Shown one piece after another: positions 54,626 to 63,667 of a stretch of DNA of 64,000 bases. The notes beneath the pieces were generated by a model. It searched no databases. It was not told the origin of the DNA and saw nothing but the letters and a program-made list of their open reading frames with translations. A program made the position numbers and the translations under genes. Origin of the DNA: an uncultured Prevotellaceae bacterium (GTDB lineage Bacteria; Bacteroidota; Bacteroidia; Bacteroidales; Bacteroidaceae); assembly GCA_902784615.1 (NCBI GenBank), contig CACZVN010000002.1, positions 157,321-221,320 of the forward strand, given 5' to 3'. Position 1 is the first letter of the stretch; each line of letters begins with the position of its first letter.

Positions 54626-55771
54626 ATGAAAATGAAGAAAGCAATATTGTCTTGCCTGATGCTGATGGCTGGTCTGTCAGTATCTGCACAGGAGCAGAAG
54701 GGCACGACAGAATATATCTTCGAGCCGAACTTCTACATCCAGCTTCAGGGTGGTGCCCGTTACACCACTGGTGAGACGGATTTCGGTAAGCTCATTTCGC
54801 CCACAATCCAGGGTGCTATTGGTTACAACTTCAATAAGGCACTGGGTGCTCGTCTGGGTGTGAACGCTTGGCAGAGCAAGGGTGGTTATGACATTCCCGC
54901 TACAGCAGGTATCGCTGCATACAAAGTAGATTACAAGTTCACGAGCATCGCTCCTGCCCTTGATCTGACTTTGAATCTCTCCAACCTGTTCTTCGGCGTT
55001 GGTCCTAAGAAGTTTGACTTCGGTGTATTCATCGGTGTTGGTGCAAACATCCGTTCTGCTGCCAGCGATGAAGTGAAGGATATTAAGGCTAAGATCGAAA
55101 GAGATTATAATATTCCCGAAGCAACATGGGCTTTCATGCCTAGTGACTATCTGGAGAGTGGCGTATTCGTAACTGGCCGTGGTGGTATCTTCGCTGATTA
55201 CAAGATTACCGATCAGTTTGCTATCGGTCTTGAGGTGAATGGTAACATCCTGAGCGACAAGTTCAACTACAAGAAGGCCGGTAACCCCGACTCTTACTTC
55301 AACGCTATGCTGGGTCTGAAGTATGCTTTCGGTCCTACCTACACCACGAAGTTCATCCCCGATCCGGAGCCCCAGATCGAGTATGTTGAGAAGATCGTTG
55401 AGAAGATCGTTGAGGTTCCCGCTCCGGAGCCCGTCATCGAGCCGATCCGTCGTGATGTATTCTTCCTGATCAACAAATACAACATCCGTGAGAGCGAGGA
55501 GCAGAAGGTTAAGGATATCGTTGACTACATGCGTGCTAACCAGACCGCAAGGGTAATGGTAACTGGTTATGCTGACGCTGGTACAGGTAACGACCGTATC
55601 AACGACCGTCTCGCTGCTCAGCGTGCTGACGCTGTTGTGAAGATGCTGACTGAGAAGTATGGTATTCCTGCTGACCGTATCAGCTACGACAGCAAGGGTG
55701 CTCGCGTACAGCCGTTCGCTGATAACGACAGTAACCGTGTATCTATCTGTATCGCTGAGATTCAGAAATAA
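54626..55771 (+). CDS. OmpA-family outer-membrane protein
   Basis: 381 residues. Signal MKKAILSCLMLMAGLSVSAQ. An eight-strand-type barrel spans about 25-245 (YIQLQGGARYTTGETDFGKL, LGLKYAFG). A proline-rich hinge with IVEKIVEVPAPEPVIEP is followed by the peptidoglycan-binding OmpA C-domain (about 270-381; VMVTGYADAGTGNDRINDRL, then RAQRADAVVKML-type helix). The gene follows the coiled-coil lipoprotein by 41 bases and has the same highly expressed codon use. A terminator follows. Confidence 0.93.
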   Translation: MKMKKAILSCLMLMAGLSVSAQEQKGTTEYIFEPNFYIQLQGGARYTTGETDFGKLISPTIQGAIGYNFNKALGARLGVNAWQSKGGYDIPATAGIAAYKVDYKFTSIAPALDLTLNLSNLFFGVGPKKFDFGVFIGVGANIRSAASDEVKDIKAKIERDYNIPEATWAFMPSDYLESGVFVTGRGGIFADYKITDQFAIGLEVNGNILSDKFNYKKAGNPDSYFNAMLGLKYAFGPTYTTKFIPDPEPQIEYVEKIVEKIVEVPAPEPVIEPIRRDVFFLINKYNIRESEEQKVKDIVDYMRANQTARVMVTGYADAGTGNDRINDRLAAQRADAVVKMLTEKYGIPADRISYDSKGARVQPFADNDSNRVSICIAEIQK

Positions 55772-55797
55772 TCTGACTCACAGATCATGACACAATA

Positions 55798-55831
55798 AAA
55801 GCCCGGTCCCAAAATGGGGCTGGGCTTTTTT
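55798..55831 (+). terminator. Terminator after the OmpA gene
   Basis: AAAGCCCGGTCCC pairs with GGGGCTGGGCTTT around a short AT loop, then TTTTT. Confidence 0.9.
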
Positions 55832-55855
55832 CCATAAAATAAAAAGAAAAAGAAA

Positions 55856-56962
55856 ATGAAGAAAACACTCAGTCTGTTATTACTGTCTGTCTGCTTTGCC
55901 TTCAATGCCCAGGCACAGTTAGCCAGCGGTTTCTACAGAGTTCAAAACACATATACGAACAGATACATCAGTATCGAGGATAACGATGTCAAGAACTACC
56001 CTGTCAGCAATTCCGGCTCGGTAACCATGTCGGGTATTAAGACCTATAAGCCAGGAACAAAGGTATCAACCAGTCCCTCAACTATCATTTTTGTATCTAA
56101 TGTTAGTGGTAATCAGTACGATATGGAGGGACAGGGCACCAGCATCCACGCTCTCACAGGAGGAAAAACGTACGTCACGCTAGCCGTACAAAGCGATGGC
56201 AGTTATCAGGCATACGGAACCTATGCCAAGGTCAAACTGTATCTGAAAGACGACTCTGACCCTGATAAAGAAGTAGCCGAACTCAAACCTAACAGCAAGA
56301 GTGAAAAGGCTATGAACTGGTGGGCACATCCGGTTGATACTGACAAGGAGTATCTTGGTATCCTGCCTGACGTAGAGGCTGGTGGTAAATACTATGGCAC
56401 CATCAAAGCATCCTTCCCGTTTAAACTGGCATCCAGCGGCATGAAGGCCTACGTGGTGACCGAGAGAGGAGGAAGCGGCTTCACAGTTCAGGAGATTACT
56501 GGAGACATTCCGGCAGCTGAGCCAGTCATCATCGAGTGTAGCTCGAAAGATCCTGCTAACAACAAGATTCTGCCTGTACATTCGGATCCCACCTTAACAG
56601 TTAAAAATTGTCTCTACGGTGTCTATTGCGACCGCGTGTCAAATAGATACAACAATAATCAAATCTATGATCCGAACTATTTCCGTACCATCGGCACATC
56701 GGGCGGTAAACTCGCCTTCAGGAAGGCCGTGGCCGCAGATCTGACGGAAGGTGCATACCTGAAAGCTAACAAGGCTTACTTGTATGTAGAACCCGGAAAT
56801 GCTGCAGACGTGATGGTAGTGGGAGGTACAGACATCCAAGAGATCAAGAGCGAGGCGACAGGCAATGACCGTTGGTATTCTCTTGATGGAAGGGAGCTGC
56901 AAGGACAGCCCACCACAAAGGGTATCTATATCAACAACGGCAGAAAGCTCGTTGTTAAATAA
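55856..56962 (+). CDS. Secreted protein with C-terminal sorting-like motif
   Basis: 368 residues. Signal MKKTLSLLLLSVCFAFNAQA. The mature part is beta-rich, begins with a lectin- or carbohydrate-like 'GFYRVQNTYTNRYISIEDN' segment and has no visible catalytic site. The C-terminus, YSLDGRELQGQPTTKGIYIN then NGRKLVVK, has the form of type IX secretion and related Bacteroidetes sorting tails (Y-x-L-D-G-R, K-G-I-Y-I-x-N-G-R-K). It is likely exported to the surface (family-based inference). Followed by a strong terminator. Confidence 0.75.
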   Translation: MKKTLSLLLLSVCFAFNAQAQLASGFYRVQNTYTNRYISIEDNDVKNYPVSNSGSVTMSGIKTYKPGTKVSTSPSTIIFVSNVSGNQYDMEGQGTSIHALTGGKTYVTLAVQSDGSYQAYGTYAKVKLYLKDDSDPDKEVAELKPNSKSEKAMNWWAHPVDTDKEYLGILPDVEAGGKYYGTIKASFPFKLASSGMKAYVVTERGGSGFTVQEITGDIPAAEPVIIECSSKDPANNKILPVHSDPTLTVKNCLYGVYCDRVSNRYNNNQIYDPNYFRTIGTSGGKLAFRKAVAADLTEGAYLKANKAYLYVEPGNAADVMVVGGTDIQEIKSEATGNDRWYSLDGRELQGQPTTKGIYINNGRKLVVK

Positions 56963-56971
56963 ATAAACAAG

Positions 56972-56998
56972 AAACCCCGCCAGTTGGCGGGGTTTTTT
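56972..56998. terminator. Terminator between convergent genes
   Basis: CCCCGCC-AGTT-GGCGGGG (56975-56992) followed by TTTTTTATT. On the minus strand the T-run is weaker. Confidence 0.9.
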
Positions 56999-57002
56999 AT
57001 TA

Positions 57003-58100
57003 TTAGAAAATTGTTTTTGTCAATCGGAAGGTCACTACAGGATATACCTTAAAAGCCTTGAAGATATCCACATAATCACCAACCTGGCCACCGATATTCT
57101 CCACATCCTTCGTCAGATTAATACCTTCGTGTGTATAAAGATCTGGGGTGCCGCCCCAGAACATAGCACCAGCATCGAAGGACACCTTCCAATCGTCAGA
57201 TTTCTTAAACAGGCGGCCACCGTAGCCAAAGCCCAGATAAGGCTTAAAGGCATTTGACTTTGCTTTGACACGTACCATTCCATCCTTATCAGGCTCAAGA
57301 GTATAACGCTCACCAGCTTGGTGAAGAACGCCCTTATTATCAACAACATCATGCTTGAAGGTACCAAGCGAAAAACCTAAGCGGCCAAAGCTCTTAAATT
57401 TATTATAAATGACATCAATTTCTTCACCACCAAAACTCAATCCTGCATATTTCTCATCTATAGCACCCAAATCAATAAAGGGTTCGTCATTCACAGCCTT
57501 TTGATACATGGTATTATACATGCCCACAGAGAGCAGCGACACCATAGCTTCAGTAGAGTTCTCGGCACGGGCAAACTGAGAAGGTCCCCAATAGAAACCA
57601 GCGGTAACATGCCAGTGTTTGTTATTCTTGATGGGGAACACATCCACGAGCAACTTGAAATTGTTCATGGTCGGCGTTCCTACCATATCGACATGATCAT
57701 CCACATCATAACCCGTGAACTGATACAGGAACTCCTTCATCTTATCGAATTTCGTGATGACACGGTTACCATCCTCATCATACTGGCGGGCAGGCTCACC
57801 GCCAACGGTCAGATTAAATGTCAAAGTCTTATTGAAATGAGGCATAAATTCATAGCCTGCGCGTACCTGTACATATTTACCAACAGGTGATGCAACATCA
57901 AAACCTATACCCGATGTTCCGACAGTCAACGAAGCATCCAGATGCTGAAAAATGTTATGTTCCTTCCAGTACTGGAAAACAGGGATATACCCCGATTGCT
58001 CATTCTCATTCAAAATCTTCAGCTTCAACGAATCCTGAGACTGCGCCTTGGCAGACAATGTCAGAGAGACTATAAATGCCAGACAAATAATTTTCTTCAT
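57003..58100 (-). CDS. Outer-membrane-like protein, paralogue 1
   Basis: 365 residues. Signal MKKIICLAFIVSLTLSAKAQ. Beta-strand-rich with SLTVGTSGIGFDVASPVGKY, then VQVRAGYEFMPHFNKT, VDVFPIKNNKHWHVTAGFYW, GPSQFARAEN, and a terminal VYPVVTFRLTKTIF ending in Phe. The next upstream gene (58126-59121) is a clear paralogue (SLSLGTSGIGVDLAMPVCEF; GFYWGPSQFAKIES). Both look like barrel porin-type proteins; function unknown. Confidence 0.8.
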   Translation of the reverse strand: MKKIICLAFIVSLTLSAKAQSQDSLKLKILNENEQSGYIPVFQYWKEHNIFQHLDASLTVGTSGIGFDVASPVGKYVQVRAGYEFMPHFNKTLTFNLTVGGEPARQYDEDGNRVITKFDKMKEFLYQFTGYDVDDHVDMVGTPTMNNFKLLVDVFPIKNNKHWHVTAGFYWGPSQFARAENSTEAMVSLLSVGMYNTMYQKAVNDEPFIDLGAIDEKYAGLSFGGEEIDVIYNKFKSFGRLGFSLGTFKHDVVDNKGVLHQAGERYTLEPDKDGMVRVKAKSNAFKPYLGFGYGGRLFKKSDDWKVSFDAGAMFWGGTPDLYTHEGINLTKDVENIGGQVGDYVDIFKAFKVYPVVTFRLTKTIF

Positions 58101-58125
58101 AACGTTATCCTATTAAAGAGTATGT

Positions 58126-59121
58126 TCAAAATATATTCTTGATAAACCTGAAGTTGATTACCGGAAAAGCCTTCAACTTCGAGATAAAATTCACATAAGA
58201 GCCCATATCGCCTGGGATATCGCTGACATCATCCGTCAGATTCACACCGTCAGGGGATACCATCGAGGGCTTGCCACCCCAAAACATCAGACCGCCCGTA
58301 ACGGCAAACTTCAGATCATCGTGCTTCTTGGAGAAAACAGCCTCATAGCCAATGCCCAGATAAGGCTTAAAGGAATTGGTCTTCACTGGAATGGATATGA
58401 CACCTTGGTTTCCTGGGGTCATCTTGTAATCCTGATCGCCCCTCTTTCCCATTGGGAATCCAGCAGGGCCATAATCCTTCAAATAATTTAGATTGGGATC
58501 GCCGGTGCCTTCTACTGCAGCCTTATACAACTTATTATAGGCGCTAACTGCCTGAAGTGTGGCTGTAGAACTACCGTCGCTCTCAATCTTCGCAAACTGA
58601 GACGGTCCCCAATAGAAACCAATTGTCGCATGCAACTTCTTATTGTCAGACAAGGGGAAGATATCTACCAGGAACTTAAAATTATTCATGGTGATACTGC
58701 TTGTCATGTCAATAGTCGGCATCATGTCATAACCATATGTCTTATATATCAGTTCACGCACGCGATCGTAATTGGTTTCTATGCGATCACGGTTCTCATC
58801 ATATTGAATGGATTTCTCATTGCCGATCATGACATCAGCAGAAATATGCCGCTTGAAATGGGGCATCAGTTCATACCCCACTCGTACCTGTGCAAATTCA
58901 CAAACCGGCATGGCGAGATCAACACCAATACCAGAGGTGCCAAGCGAAAGCGACAGATCCAGATGCTCAAACGTATTACCACGATGCCAGTAACCTGCTT
59001 TTACCGGTACTTTCTCCTTCTTACCAAGCTTCACGGATGGAACATACTGTGCACTGACAGCGTGAGCTACCAGGGCAACGGCCACGAGAGCCAGACATCT
59101 TTTTATTCCTAATCCATTCAT
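58126..59121 (-). CDS. Outer-membrane-like protein, paralogue 2
   Basis: 331 residues. Signal KRCLALVAVALVAHAVSAQ. Same strand pattern as its neighbour: SLSLGTSGIGVDLAMPVCEF, VRVGYELMPHFKRHISADV, MTSSITMNNFKFLVDIFPLS, and an end in RFIKNIF. It is separated from paralogue 1 by 25 bases and from the lipoprotein gene by 15, so all may be cotranscribed with the yceD-der chain. Confidence 0.8.
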   Translation of the reverse strand: MNGLGIKRCLALVAVALVAHAVSAQYVPSVKLGKKEKVPVKAGYWHRGNTFEHLDLSLSLGTSGIGVDLAMPVCEFAQVRVGYELMPHFKRHISADVMIGNEKSIQYDENRDRIETNYDRVRELIYKTYGYDMMPTIDMTSSITMNNFKFLVDIFPLSDNKKLHATIGFYWGPSQFAKIESDGSSTATLQAVSAYNKLYKAAVEGTGDPNLNYLKDYGPAGFPMGKRGDQDYKMTPGNQGVISIPVKTNSFKPYLGIGYEAVFSKKHDDLKFAVTGGLMFWGGKPSMVSPDGVNLTDDVSDIPGDMGSYVNFISKLKAFPVINFRFIKNIF

Positions 59122-59136
59122 ATCTATTCTTTCAAT

Positions 59137-59550
59137 TTATCTCATGCGCCAACGTCCGTCTCTCTCTACCATAGGCACCACGATTTCTTCGTTGGTGGAA
59201 TCACCGAAACAGAGCGTCAAAAACACATTCGTGTATGGCTGTAACTGTATGCTATCCGTCTTGGCACGTACGATACGCACCTCGCGGATGCCACCGTGGG
59301 ACGACTGTTGAGTCGCCATGAACTGCTGGTAGTTGTCAAGCAACTGCGAGCGGTACTCAGGATCATCCGGCAAATCGAGTCCTTCCAGGAACGACTCATA
59401 CTCGCCATGTATCAGATGGTCATAGTAGCCCTTGGCAGCCAGAGAGGCCAGTTCTTCCGGAGTAGGCTGCGAGCAGCCAAGAAGAGCAAGGAAGACGAGC
59501 AAACCCAGCCGTTCTAACCTGACTAACTGATGACCAACACTTTTCCCCAT
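59137..59550 (-). CDS. Small lipoprotein downstream of der
   Basis: 137 residues. Lipobox LALLGC places the lipidated Cys at about 26. The mature domain (TPEELASLAAKGYYDHLIHG, then VRIVRAKTDSIQLQPYTNVF) resembles DUF4878-like small lumazine or NTF2-like lipoproteins, tentatively. Start overlaps the der stop by one base (TAATG). Confidence 0.78.
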   Translation of the reverse strand: MGKSVGHQLVRLERLGLLVFLALLGCSQPTPEELASLAAKGYYDHLIHGEYESFLEGLDLPDDPEYRSQLLDNYQQFMATQQSSHGGIREVRIVRAKTDSIQLQPYTNVFLTLCFGDSTNEEIVVPMVERDGRWRMR

Positions 59551-60863
59551 TACTTCTGGCGAACAAACACGTTAATGGGCGAGCCCGTCAGCGTCCAGTT
59601 CTCCCGGATCTTATTCTCCAGGAAACGCTTATACGGCTCTTTCACATATTGCGGCAGGTTAGCGTAGAACACGAAGGTGGGAATCTGCGTGTCGGGCACC
59701 TGTGCCACATACTTGATCTTAATATACTTTCCTTTCACCGAGGGAGGCGGATAAGCCTCTATCAGTGGAAGCATCACCTCATTGAGTTTCGACGTGCCGA
59801 TCTTCGCCTTACGGTGCAGATAGACATCCTTGGCAGTCTCCAAGACTTTGAAGATGCGCTGTTTTGTGAGTGCGGAGCCGAAAATAATCGGGAAATCCAC
59901 GAACGGCGCCATACGCTCACGGATGGCATTGGTGAAGGTATCGATCACGATCTGCGACTTGTCTTCTACCAGATCCCACTTGTTGACGACAACCACCAAC
60001 GACTTATTGTTCTTTTGTATCAACTGGAAGATGTTCATATCCTGAGCCTCGATACCACGCGTGGCATCGATCATCAGAATACAGACATCACTGTTCTCGA
60101 TGGCCCGGATAGAGCGCATCACAGAGTAGAACTCCAGATCCTCCGTTACCTTGTTCTTACGACGGATGCCTGCCGTATCGACTAGATAGAAATCAAAGCC
60201 GAACTTATCGTAGCGGGTATAGATGCTATCACGCGTCGTACCGGCGATATCCGTCACGATATGACGATCCTCACCGATAAATGCATTGATAAGACTCGAC
60301 TTACCTGCATTCGGACGGCCCACCACGGCAAAGCGGGGAATACCATCCTCTGTCTCATCAGTCTTTTTCTCTGGCAACATCTCCAGCACCTTGTCGAGCA
60401 GATCACCCGTACCACTGCCAGTGGCAGCGCTAATGGGAATGGGATCACCCAGTCCAAGTTTGTAGAACTCGTACTGGTCATAGAGGTCTTTACCGTCATC
60501 TGCCTTATTGACAACGAGCAGAACTGGTAGTTTGGCGCGACGCAGGATCTGCGCCACGTCCATATCCAAATCGGTCACACCGTTGGAGATATCACAGAGG
60601 AAGAGCACAAGGTCTGCCTCCTCCGTAGCAATAACAACCTGCTTACGAATCTCCCCTTCAAAAATATCGTCGGAGTTCACCACCCAGCCGCCAGTATCAA
60701 CGACAGAGAATTCCTGTCCGTTCCATTCGCATTTGCCATATTGACGGTCACGCGTGGTACCGGCCTCATTACTGACAATCGCCTGACGACTTTTCGTCAA
60801 ACGGTTGAACAAGGTCGATTTCCCCACGTTCGGGCGTCCTACTATCGCTACTAAATTTGCCAT
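59550..60863 (-). CDS. der: Ribosome biogenesis GTPase Der
   Basis: 437 residues. Two G domains: GRPNVGKST (8-16), DTGGW, NKADD; and GRPNAGKSS (near 181), DTAGI, NKWD. The C-terminal KH-like domain ([13 protein letters not shown]) closes it. Acts in 50S assembly. Starts 6 bases after the era gene end. Confidence 0.97.
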   Translation of the reverse strand: MANLVAIVGRPNVGKSTLFNRLTKSRQAIVSNEAGTTRDRQYGKCEWNGQEFSVVDTGGWVVNSDDIFEGEIRKQVVIATEEADLVLFLCDISNGVTDLDMDVAQILRRAKLPVLLVVNKADDGKDLYDQYEFYKLGLGDPIPISAATGSGTGDLLDKVLEMLPEKKTDETEDGIPRFAVVGRPNAGKSSLINAFIGEDRHIVTDIAGTTRDSIYTRYDKFGFDFYLVDTAGIRRKNKVTEDLEFYSVMRSIRAIENSDVCILMIDATRGIEAQDMNIFQLIQKNNKSLVVVVNKWDLVEDKSQIVIDTFTNAIRERMAPFVDFPIIFGSALTKQRIFKVLETAKDVYLHRKAKIGTSKLNEVMLPLIEAYPPPSVKGKYIKIKYVAQVPDTQIPTFVFYANLPQYVKEPYKRFLENKIRENWTLTGSPINVFVRQK

Positions 60864-60869
60864 ACTTAA

Positions 60870-61784
60870 TTACTCAGGATTATAACCGAAATGATTCAAT
60901 TCACGCTCGGAACTGCGCCAGTCCTTATCCACCTTTACGAAGGTCTCCAGATAGATGGGCTTGTCGAAGAACTTCTCCAAGGCCTTGCGGGCCTCTGTCG
61001 AGACTTTCTTCAGGGCCACACCCTGATGGCCGATGATGATACCCTTCTGAGACTCGCGCTCCACATAGATAATCACATTGATATGGATATTCTTCTCCGT
61101 TTCCTTAAAGCGCTCCACCGCGACCTCCACACTATAGGGGATTTCTTTATCATAGTAGAGCAGAATCTTCTCACGTACTATCTCCGAGACGAAGAAGCGG
61201 GCCGGCTTATCTGTCAACTGATCCTTATCGAAATAGGCAGGGCTCTCAGGGAGCAGTTCCTGAATACGCTTCAGGAGTATGTCCACTCCGAACTTGTTTT
61301 TCGCTGAGATGGGCAGGATCTCTGCCTTTGGCAAGAGGGCATGCCAATGCTCAACGATCTCTGCAAGTGCCTCCTGACTGGATTTTTCTGTTTTACCAGA
61401 GCCTAACTCATCAATTTTATTAATCAGCAGAAGTACAGGAATCTCCATCCGCTGCACTTTCTCCAAGAAGTCCATATTCTTCTCGGGATTCTCCACCACG
61501 TCAGTGACATAGAGGAGGATATCTGCATCCTGCAGCGCCGACTCGGAGAAGGCCAACATAGATTCCTGCAACTTATAATTCGGCTTCAACACACCTGGCG
61601 TATCAGAAAAGACGATCTGCATCTCCGGGGTATTCACAATACCCATGATACGGTGACGGGTAGTCTGTGCCTTGAAGGTTGCAATTGAAATACGCTCACC
61701 AACCAACTGGTTCATGAGCGTACTTTTACCTACGTTGGGGTTTCCAACGATGTTGACGAATCCGGCCTTATGCACACTTGTCAC
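60870..61784 (-). CDS. era: GTPase Era
   Basis: 304 residues. G motifs GNPNVGKST (16-24), DTPG, NKID, and a C-terminal KH domain (HINVIIYVERESQKGIIIG). It binds 16S rRNA for 30S maturation. The start must be GTG (61784, or an inner GTG at 61775): no ATG exists before the G domain. The GTG lies in a GTGACAAGTGACAAGTG run. Confidence 0.95.
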   Translation of the reverse strand: MTSVHKAGFVNIVGNPNVGKSTLMNQLVGERISIATFKAQTTRHRIMGIVNTPEMQIVFSDTPGVLKPNYKLQESMLAFSESALQDADILLYVTDVVENPEKNMDFLEKVQRMEIPVLLLINKIDELGSGKTEKSSQEALAEIVEHWHALLPKAEILPISAKNKFGVDILLKRIQELLPESPAYFDKDQLTDKPARFFVSEIVREKILLYYDKEIPYSVEVAVERFKETEKNIHINVIIYVERESQKGIIIGHQGVALKKVSTEARKALEKFFDKPIYLETFVKVDKDWRSSERELNHFGYNPE

Positions 61785-61800
61785 TTGTCACTTCACTTTT
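61773..61800 (-). repeat. GTGACAA tandem repeats at the fabH-era junction
   Basis: On the minus strand the sequence after the fabH stop reads AGTGACAAGTGACAAGTG. It supplies the GTG start of era and resembles the GTGAAAAG genome repeat seen at 27001 and 51439. Confidence 0.55.
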
Positions 61801-62800
61801 CGTTTCCATCGTATGCCCATTTCAGATAGGACGCTCCGTGTACGAATCCCGCGCCAAAGGCAGTAAGTATCATGTTATCACCTTTTCTGAGTTTACTCTC
61901 GTAATCCCAGAGGGCCAGCGGAATCGTGGCGGCACTCGTATTACCATAGTGCTCGATGTTCACCATCACCTGCTCCATCGGCAGTTCCAGCCGCTTGGCC
62001 ACAGCCTCGATGATACGCATGTTTGCCTGATGGGGAACCACCCACTGGATATTGTCCTTATTCAGTCCGTTGCGCTCAGCTATCAATACGCAGTCATTGC
62101 TCATGTTCGTCACTGCATAGCGGAACACCGTACGTCCCTCCTGATACAGGTAGTGCAGTCGGTGATCAACAGTGAAATGCGACGGCGGACAGACAGAGCC
62201 CCCAGCCTTCATATGGAGGAAGGGCAGTCCCTTGCCATCCGTACGCAGGAAGGAGTCCATCACACCGATATTCTGTTCCTCCGTAGCTTCCAGCATGACT
62301 GCAGCCGCACCATCTCCGAAGAGCGGACAGGTCTGACGGTCTTTATAGTCCGTCACTGACGACATCTTATCGGCACCGATAATGATGATGCGCTTACAGC
62401 GTCCACTCTGAATCATCGATGCCGCTACGTCGAGCGCATAGAGGAATCCACAGCAAGCACCCCAGAAGTCAAACGCGAACGCGTTCTTCAGTCCGAGTTT
62501 ACCAACTACGATGCTGGCTGTGGATGGGAATTTATAATCCGCCGTGGAAGTGGCTACGATCAGCGCGTCGATGGTATCAGGATCCACGCCAGTCTTCTGC
62601 ACCAGTTGCTTGGCAGCCTTACGGGCCATATAGCTGGTACCAAGACCTTCCTCTGTGAGGATGCGGCGCTCCTTGATGCCGACACGCGTCATAATCCACT
62701 CATCATTGGTATCTACCATCCTCGACAGTTCCTCATTCGTGAGGACATAGTCGGGAACAAAGCCACCAATGCCGGTGATTATCGCGTTGATTCTATTCAT
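61793..62800 (-). CDS. fabH: 3-oxoacyl-ACP synthase III (FabH)
   Basis: 335 residues. Catalytic Cys in FWGACCGFLYALDVAAS, His in VVPHQANMRIIEAVAKRL and Asn in EHYGNTSAATIPLALW. Starts fatty acid synthesis by condensing acetyl-CoA with malonyl-ACP. Starts with a one-base overlap with the rpmF stop (TAATG). Confidence 0.97.
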   Translation of the reverse strand: MNRINAIITGIGGFVPDYVLTNEELSRMVDTNDEWIMTRVGIKERRILTEEGLGTSYMARKAAKQLVQKTGVDPDTIDALIVATSTADYKFPSTASIVVGKLGLKNAFAFDFWGACCGFLYALDVAASMIQSGRCKRIIIIGADKMSSVTDYKDRQTCPLFGDGAAAVMLEATEEQNIGVMDSFLRTDGKGLPFLHMKAGGSVCPPSHFTVDHRLHYLYQEGRTVFRYAVTNMSNDCVLIAERNGLNKDNIQWVVPHQANMRIIEAVAKRLELPMEQVMVNIEHYGNTSAATIPLALWDYESKLRKGDNMILTAFGAGFVHGASYLKWAYDGNEK

Positions 62801-62991
62801 TACTCAGCTGCTACGTCCTCTTTCTTGATAGCCACCTTACCACGATAGTAGCCACATGTCGGGCATACTGTGTGATAAACGTAATATGCGCCACAGTTAG
62901 GGCATACTGCGAGTGTAGGAGCTACAGCCTTGTCGTGAGTACGACGCTTGGCCTGACGAGTGCTTGATTGTCTTCTTTTAGGATGTGCCAT
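62800..62991 (-). CDS. rpmF: 50S ribosomal protein L32
   Basis: 63 residues. MAHPKRRQSSTRQAKRRTHD start and a zinc ribbon CPNCG...CPTCG. Always found between yceD and fabH-type genes. Confidence 0.97.
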   Translation of the reverse strand: MAHPKRRQSSTRQAKRRTHDKAVAPTLAVCPNCGAYYVYHTVCPTCGYYRGKVAIKKEDVAAE

Positions 62992-63013
62992 AATTATTGA
63001 AATACTTTAATTC

Positions 63014-63538
63014 TTAAACATTTAAATTCTTCAGTTTTTCCCATCGGGGGTCGGCAGACTGGTTGGACTCCTCATCGCTGCTTCGGTCAGCTGACAGCTC
63101 TTCCAGAGCTTGTGTCATGGCAGGGTTGCACTTGCCAGGTGCATGCACATGCCTGATGGGTATGACCAGTATGGCGAACTCATAGATGAACCAAGAGATG
63201 TCGAGTATTCCTTCGTCCTCAGGCACCACGATGATATCATCTTCCTCTGAGTAGTTGCTCCCGAACTTGACGATGAGGCGGTTGTCGGTCTCCACCGGCT
63301 GCTCCATATCGTCCAGACAACGGTCGCAGGGTATGACGACATGGCCTTGGGTATGAAACAAGAGTTCAAAAAAACCGGTAGCCTTGCGTATAGACACCGA
63401 CACATGCAAAGAACCCTGCTTCACCTCGGCACCGTCCAAAGCCTCGAAGAAACCATCATCAAGACTGAGTTCCAAGGATGTCTCCTCTTCCGTCAGACCT
63501 TTCAGGTCAATCTTCAGAAACTCCAGACTATTCATCAT
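63014..63538 (-). CDS. DUF177/YceD-family protein
   Basis: 174 residues from ATG 63538; the upstream frame to 63601 is excluded because the -7 box (63555-63548) lies inside it. The YceD pattern shows in PCDRCLDDMEQPV, then SEEDDIIVVPEDEGILDISW and the end HAPGKCNPAM, DPRWEKLKNL. YceD links to 23S rRNA processing in plants and bacteria. It is the first gene of the rpmF-fabH-era-der chain. Confidence 0.92.
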   Translation of the reverse strand: MMNSLEFLKIDLKGLTEEETSLELSLDDGFFEALDGAEVKQGSLHVSVSIRKATGFFELLFHTQGHVVIPCDRCLDDMEQPVETDNRLIVKFGSNYSEEDDIIVVPEDEGILDISWFIYEFAILVIPIRHVHAPGKCNPAMTQALEELSADRSSDEESNQSADPRWEKLKNLNV

Positions 63539-63547
63539 AACGGGTTG

Positions 63548-63555
63548 CAAAGTTA
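63548..63555 (-). promoter_or_regulatory. -7 box of the yceD-rpmF chain
   Basis: TAACTTTG on the minus strand, 10 bases before the YceD ATG. No clear TTTG at -33. Confidence 0.55.
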
Positions 63556-63667
63556 CAAACTTTTTTTCATTTATTAGACTCTCATTTACTTTTTTTATCA
63601 TTTTCCCGCAAAATCCGTCACTATCAGCGGGTTATATTACACAAAAACAGGGGTCCTTGTGCAATAA

